A stretch of DNA of 11,444 bases from Roseimaritima sp. GTDB lineage: Bacteria > Planctomycetota > Planctomycetia > Pirellulales > Pirellulaceae. Of this stretch, positions 7,401-11,444 are shown in pieces. The DNA is taken from positions 1 to 11,444 of the forward strand of contig SLFV01000241.1 in assembly GCA_007124075.1 (NCBI GenBank). Reading direction: 5' to 3'. The notes under the pieces are model-generated. The model made no database searches. It was not told the DNA's origin and saw only the letters and a list, made by a program, of their open reading frames with translations. Numbering within the stretch: the stretch's first letter is position 1; every line of letters starts with the position of its first letter. The translations under genes and the position numbers were made by a program.

Positions 7401-8840
7401 ATGACCGACCCCGCCGCCTGCAACACGTCACGACGTTTTTTCTTGGGGAACGGACTGGCGGGAATCGCGCTTGCAAACCTGTTGCGGCGTGATAGCAGTG
7501 CGACCGAACCAGCTTGGTCCGCCCCCGATGGGAGACCGCATTTTCCAGCCAAAGCCAAAAGTGTCATTTGGCTGTTCATGAATGGCGGCGTCAGCCACAT
7601 GGAAAGCTTTGACCCCAAACCGATGCTGAACCGGTATGCAGGAAAAACGATTTCGCAAACGCCTTTCGCCGAAGTCCAAAACCCTGACAAATTGGCGATT
7701 GAACGACTGGTGGTCCCCGACGCCAATGGCAATCAACGCAACACGCTTTATCCAATGCAAATCGGTTTTCGGCGGGCCGGCGAAAGTGGAATTGAAATCA
7801 GTGATTGGTTTCCGCACCTAGCACGCAACGTTGATCGGCTGGCCATTATTCGATCAATGTGGACCACCGACAGCAACCACGGCGCGCAATCCCAATTTCA
7901 TTCGGGACGTCATCGCAATGATGGCGACTTTCCCAACCTGGGTGCATGGGTGCATTACGGTTTGGGATCGTTGAACGATAATTTGCCGCAGTTTATTTCG
8001 ATGGGAAAGCGCGAATACTGGAACGCCAGGGATGGGCATTACCTGGGACCGGCGCATGACGCGGTTCCGCTGCGTGTTGACCCCGGCAAGCCGCTGGACT
8101 TTGCACGACCCGAACGTCCATTGCCCGCGGCCGTTGCCGATACTGGTGGGGAATTGATCGCCACGCTTAACCGCCTCCGCGCGGACCAATTCCCGGGCGA
8201 TCAGGCGCTGACCGCCCGAATTGCGGCGTACGAACTGGCGTTTCGCATGCAGTCCAGTATCCCAGAAATCTTTGATTTCGCACAGGAAACCGCCGCGACC
8301 CAACGCCTGTACGGTTTGGAGCAGAAAGAAACGGCAGCGTTTGGTTCCCAATTGCTGGCCGCGCGGCGGCTGGTCGAACGTGGGGTCCGTTTTGTACAAA
8401 TCCAACATGGCGGTGGGGGGGCTGGGGCTTGGGACGCGCATGGTGGCCTGCGCGCCAATCACGCCAAAAATGCGTTTGCGGTCGACCAGCCGATCGGGGC
8501 ACTACTGGAGGATTTGGATCAACGTGGTATGCTGGCCGAAACGATGGTGGTGTTTGCAACCGAGTTTGGGCGAACTCCCGGGTCGCAAGGTTCCGATGGG
8601 CGTGATCATCACATTTTCGGCTTCAGCGTGTGGATGGCCGGGGGCGGTCTGAAACAAGGAACGGTCCATGGGGCAACCGATGAAATTGGTTTCCACGCTG
8701 TCCAGGATCGACATTATGTGACCGATATCCACGCTACAATCCTGCACCTGTTGGGCCTGGACTCGCGACGCCTGGAATTGCCGCAAAGAAAACGACTGGA
8801 TATCGATCACGGTCAAGTCATCGATGACATCATTGCTTAG
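7401..8840 (+). CDS. DUF1501 family protein, Tat-exported, alkaline-phosphatase-like fold
   Basis: This 479-residue protein is the usual partner of PSD1 proteins in planctomycetes. The N-terminus carries a twin-arginine signal, S-R-R-F-F-L at 10-15 followed by a hydrophobic stretch to about 28, so it is folded with any cofactor before export. The family's conserved blocks are present: [16 protein letters not shown] (59-74), [14 protein letters not shown] (336-349, with H336, D345 and H347), TEFGRTPG (387-394) and GRDHH (400-404). As I recall, DUF1501 belongs to the alkaline phosphatase/sulfatase-like clan, and these Asp and His residues would be metal ligands; substrate and reaction are unknown. 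The protein has the full family length. The ATG at 7401 is the only start before the Tat motif and has no obvious Shine-Dalgarno sequence. It lies 53 bases after the PSD1 stop and 20 bases before the transporter, which supports one operon. Confidence 0.93.
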   Translation: MTDPAACNTSRRFFLGNGLAGIALANLLRRDSSATEPAWSAPDGRPHFPAKAKSVIWLFMNGGVSHMESFDPKPMLNRYAGKTISQTPFAEVQNPDKLAIERLVVPDANGNQRNTLYPMQIGFRRAGESGIEISDWFPHLARNVDRLAIIRSMWTTDSNHGAQSQFHSGRHRNDGDFPNLGAWVHYGLGSLNDNLPQFISMGKREYWNARDGHYLGPAHDAVPLRVDPGKPLDFARPERPLPAAVADTGGELIATLNRLRADQFPGDQALTARIAAYELAFRMQSSIPEIFDFAQETAATQRLYGLEQKETAAFGSQLLAARRLVERGVRFVQIQHGGGGAGAWDAHGGLRANHAKNAFAVDQPIGALLEDLDQRGMLAETMVVFATEFGRTPGSQGSDGRDHHIFGFSVWMAGGGLKQGTVHGATDEIGFHAVQDRHYVTDIHATILHLLGLDSRRLELPQRKRLDIDHGQVIDDIIA

Positions 8841-8860
8841 GAATTGTTCGGAAACACCTG

Positions 8861-10951
8861 ATGAGCTTGACCGAAACTGACCACCCGAATGGGCCAGCCG
8901 CAGATGCGGATACGTTGATTTTGAACCATCAACCAGGTCTGTTCATTCTGTTTTTTACAGAAATGTGGGAGCGTTTTTCGTACTACGGCATGCGCGCGCT
9001 GTTGGTACTTTTTTTGACCGCCGAACTGCTGAACCAAGGCTGGGGCTGGGGGCGAGCCGACGCGTTGCGGTTGTACGCGTTTTACACCGGCTTGGTGTAC
9101 GTGACACCGATCTTTGGCGGGCTATTGGCCGACATGCTGTTTGGGTACCGCCGTGCGGTCATCCTAGGCGCGTTGCTGATGACCCTCGGGCACGCCAGTA
9201 TCGCGTTGGAAACCGTCTGGGGGTTTTATGCGGGCTTGCTGGGGCTGATTCTTGGCAATGGCCTTTTCAAGCCGAACATTTCGTCAATTGTTGGACAGTT
9301 GTACGAACGCGAGAAAGAAAAACGTGACGCGGCGTACACCATTTTTTACATGGGCATCAATGCGGGTGCCTTCCTGGGAATTTTGCTGTGCGGATACATC
9401 GGTGAAAAAGTCGGCTGGAGCTACGGATTTGGCTTGGCGGGTATTTTTATGTTGCTGGGCATGTTGCAGTTCTATTTTGCTCAGTCGATCTTTGGCCAGA
9501 TCGGACTGCCGCCCCGTCGCCAACGATCTGACGATCCACACACGGCGGACACCGACGGGGCACCCGACACACAGAAAACCGGCGTCACGGTCGCCGCGGC
9601 CGCAGCCGTGCGCCAGGCAACAACGGTCACTCCGGAAGTGGAACGCGATCGGATTATCGTGATTTCCGTTTTTGCATTTTTTACGATTTTCTTCTGGTGG
9701 GCATTCGAACAGGCTGGCGGTTCGATGACGATTTTCGCCGAAGCCTACACCAACCGCGTATTGGTCGGTGGATACGCCATGTCGTTCAATATCGTCAACA
9801 TGCTGCTGACGGTGGTCCCCATGTGTGTGGTGACTTGGGTTTTGTTGCGTCTGTTTTCCGGAACGTTTGGGAAATATTTGGTCTCCAATTTATTTCTTGG
9901 ACTCAGTTTCTTGATTATTTGGGCGATCGCAATCTGGTTGATTCAGAATGACTTTCGTTCCCGCAGTTATACGATCGAGTATCAAGATTTTGGCGGCAGT
10001 GCGAGGGAAACGCGAATTCGCACGACGAGTCGTTTCGCTCCCGGCGACTTGGTGCCCATCCGCCGTCAATTGAGTTACCGCATCTACGATCCGCCCCAAG
10101 GCAGCGACGACCATCTGCTGCGGAATGGGTACATTTACGACGACGAGGGGCAGGTTCTCGGTCCAGCGTTGCAAGCGAGCATCGAATCGATCAGATCCGA
10201 AAAGCAAAAAGGGCTGTTCTGGCGTGACAGTTTGCTGGCTGAACTCAAGGTCCCCGACTCCCGTGGTCCGTCCCCGTCGAAGCCCGGGGCGACCATCTCG
10301 CTCCGCGTGGACGGGTTGCCCAAGCAAGTTGGGGATACGGTTACCTTGCGGGTGGTCGAGGTGCTTAGCCAGGCGGGAGCGTTGGGGACGTCGGATTTAC
10401 AGGCAAAAGTCATCGGTGTCGAAGATCAGGAGGTGGAAGTTCCGGCATCGTGGTTCGGGATTCTAAACTCATTTTTCATCATCGTTTTCGCCCCGTTTTT
10501 CTCCCGTGCCTGGGAAAGGAATCTGATTCGATCGGGGGCGATAAAATTCGCCTTGGGATTGATCCTGCTAGGTTTGGGTTTTGCAATTTTGGCGTTTGGT
10601 GCCAGCAGCATTCCGGCAGGTGCCAAGGTGGCTCAGGTCAGCATGATTTGGTTGATTTTGGCGTACCTGCTGCACACATTGGGAGAACTTTGCATTTCCC
10701 CCGTTGGGTTGTCCTATGTCAGTAAGCTGGCTCCGCTGCGACTGGTTGGTGTCATGTTTGGGATTTGGTTTCTGGCCACCTTCGTTGCCAATTTTGCTGC
10801 AGGTTTTACGGGAAGCTACATCGACACAATCGCCGAACAATACTCCCTATCCGCCTTTTTCCTCATTTTCACGGTCATTCCGGTTGCCGCGGGAATCGTG
10901 ATGATTGGGCTGAATGGTTGGATGCAGCAAAAAATGCATGGCGTTGAATAA
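8861..10951 (+). CDS. Proton-coupled peptide transporter, POT/PTR2 family, with large insertion
   Basis: This 696-residue inner-membrane protein has both POT signatures: E-M-W-E-R-F-S-Y-Y-G at 34-43 (ExxERFxYYG) and F-Y-M-G-I-N-A-G at 162-169. Helix 7 holds FWWAFEQ with E283, and later comes GELCISP at 608-614. The family imports di- and tripeptides or related small molecules with protons. Typical members have about 450-550 residues; the excess lies between helix 7 and the helix starting near WFGILNSFFIIVFAP (about 529-543). There I see two added hydrophobic segments (about 309-331 and 339-361) and a soluble stretch of about 160 residues (363-526). By topology this stretch should be extracytoplasmic. 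Before helix 7 there is a long Ala/Thr-rich cytoplasmic linker (about 214-260) without helices. The gene begins 20 bases after the DUF1501 stop, with no good Shine-Dalgarno sequence, and is likely cotranscribed. The substrate cannot be inferred. Confidence 0.92.
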   Translation: MSLTETDHPNGPAADADTLILNHQPGLFILFFTEMWERFSYYGMRALLVLFLTAELLNQGWGWGRADALRLYAFYTGLVYVTPIFGGLLADMLFGYRRAVILGALLMTLGHASIALETVWGFYAGLLGLILGNGLFKPNISSIVGQLYEREKEKRDAAYTIFYMGINAGAFLGILLCGYIGEKVGWSYGFGLAGIFMLLGMLQFYFAQSIFGQIGLPPRRQRSDDPHTADTDGAPDTQKTGVTVAAAAAVRQATTVTPEVERDRIIVISVFAFFTIFFWWAFEQAGGSMTIFAEAYTNRVLVGGYAMSFNIVNMLLTVVPMCVVTWVLLRLFSGTFGKYLVSNLFLGLSFLIIWAIAIWLIQNDFRSRSYTIEYQDFGGSARETRIRTTSRFAPGDLVPIRRQLSYRIYDPPQGSDDHLLRNGYIYDDEGQVLGPALQASIESIRSEKQKGLFWRDSLLAELKVPDSRGPSPSKPGATISLRVDGLPKQVGDTVTLRVVEVLSQAGALGTSDLQAKVIGVEDQEVEVPASWFGILNSFFIIVFAPFFSRAWERNLIRSGAIKFALGLILLGLGFAILAFGASSIPAGAKVAQVSMIWLILAYLLHTLGELCISPVGLSYVSKLAPLRLVGVMFGIWFLATFVANFAAGFTGSYIDTIAEQYSLSAFFLIFTVIPVAAGIVMIGLNGWMQQKMHGVE

Positions 10952-11286
10952 GCACGCTTCTTCCTCCTACCAGTCTCAGCCGCCGATCCCGCGACGGCGG
11001 GGACTGGCTTTCGTTGGTCAAGTTCTACTTTGCCAAACGATTTCACCTGCAAGTTAAGCTCGCAGGGGCTCGGTAGGTAGCTGCGTTGATTGAAGCAGCA
11101 CGATCCAGCGGAACTTGGCTTTTTAAATGTTAAATGCTGGTGGCGATCCGCGAGAAGTGCCCAAAGAACAACTGAAAACCGTCGACGCTCAGGGAAGGGT
11201 TGGGAAATAACTTCGCCATTGCTTTTTGGTCTCCCACCGCGCATCGACTATTGTTCGTCGACCGATTGCGTTGCGACAGCTTCCAC
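10952..11286. other. Convergent intergenic region
   Basis: This 335-base stretch separates the transporter from the end of a minus-strand gene. Apart from the hairpin at 10970-11011 I see nothing clear in it. Open frames crossing it lack recognisable motifs, and the longest (minus strand) runs into the transporter's coding sequence, so I do not call them. A short AT-rich spot at 11120-11135 contains a 5-bp inverted repeat (TTTAA/TTAAA) with no evident role. Confidence 0.6.
10970..11011 (+). terminator. Probable terminator of the transporter operon
   Basis: CCAGTC (10970-10975) pairs with GACTGG (11002-11007), and inside it CCGCCG (10980-10985) pairs with CGGCGG (10995-11000). An asymmetric bulge separates the two stems and the loop is nine bases. 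Only CTTT follows, so the T tract is weak on this strand and absent on the other. The GC-rich stem 18 bases after the stop fits a transcript end, but termination efficiency is uncertain. Confidence 0.5.
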
Positions 11287-11444
11287 CTATCGTGGCCGTT
11301 TGTTTTTTCCCTGCTTCTTCTGCTGGTCTTCTTTACCGTCGGCCTGACTGTCGCCATCTCCTGGCTCAGGATCCGACTCCGCAGCCGCTGACGCAGCCTC
11401 AGCCTTTTGCATCTCATTCCGGGATTTGCTTTGTTTGTACAACT
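11287..11444 (-). CDS. C-terminal end of an unidentified minus-strand protein (5' end outside window)
   Basis: On the minus strand a frame is open from the window edge (base 11442) to a TAG at 11289-11287, giving 51 residues. They begin LYKQSKSRNEMQKAEAASAA, continue with an acidic stretch ESDPEPGDGDSQ, and end in a basic tail with KKQGKNKRPR. This composition, acidic then lysine-rich and clearly disordered, is typical of real C-terminal tails and is much less hydrophobic than the shadow reading on the plus strand. No domain is visible, so I cannot identify the protein. It is convergent with the transporter. A coding call rests on composition and the open frame alone. Confidence 0.5.
   Translation of the reverse strand, partial: LYKQSKSRNEMQKAEAASAAAESDPEPGDGDSQADGKEDQQKKQGKNKRPR

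Noticed and set aside
7390..7404. Tiny frame MGKQ-stop overlapping the DUF1501 start by ATGA
   Set aside because: The overlap would fit translational coupling, but there is no ribosome site ahead of it and four codons can arise by chance.
10816..11244. 142-residue minus-strand frame
   Set aside because: It overlaps the end of the transporter gene antisense, is rich in Arg, Ser and Cys, and shows no domain or ribosome site.
11200..11391. Plus-strand 63-residue frame with a hydrophobic LLLLLVFF stretch
   Set aside because: The apparent membrane helix is the mirror reading of Lys/Gln-rich codons on the minus strand, where the tail looks like a genuine protein end.

Overview
The window reads as chromosomal DNA of a planctomycete, most likely a Pirellulaceae member of the Rhodopirellula type. 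The evidence is protein families largely confined to that phylum: a TIGR03000-type domain, a PSCyt1/DUF1549/DUF1553 (PSD1) surface protein with its DUF1501 partner, and an HTTM membrane protein with a small membrane-anchored companion. GC content is moderate and gene spacing is loose, as is usual in the group. I see no mobile element, CRISPR array, tRNA or rRNA.

Layout from left to right. (1) The 3' end of a TIGR03000-type gene, closed by a strong intrinsic terminator. (2) A two-gene unit with a 4-base ATGA overlap: a 300-residue single-span protein of unknown function, then an HTTM (vitamin K-dependent carboxylase-like) multi-span protein. (3) A tandem pair of small heat-shock proteins (Hsp20/alpha-crystallin). 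The first is preceded by a 16-bp palindrome and by a short hairpin that would bury its entire Shine-Dalgarno sequence, a candidate RNA thermometer. The pair ends in a strong intrinsic terminator. (4) A well-formed sigma70-like promoter followed by a short inverted repeat, leading into a probable three-gene operon: an exported 1171-residue PSD1 protein with haem-binding CxxCH motifs and an internal lectin-like segment, a Tat-exported DUF1501 protein of the alkaline-phosphatase-like fold, and a proton-coupled peptide transporter (POT/PTR2) carrying an unusual insertion of about 200 residues. (5) A convergent intergenic stretch with a hairpin, and the 3' end of an unidentified minus-strand gene.

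How the genes may work together. The PSD1 and DUF1501 proteins are almost always adjacent in planctomycetes and are thought to act outside the cytoplasm, although their reaction is unknown. Here a POT transporter follows 20 bases downstream, which suggests (inference) that a small product released or modified by the surface pair is imported. The heat-shock pair would act as a two-component holdase, and its leader looks built for temperature-controlled translation. The most rewarding points to test are the putative thermometer, the transporter insertion and the HTTM/companion pair.
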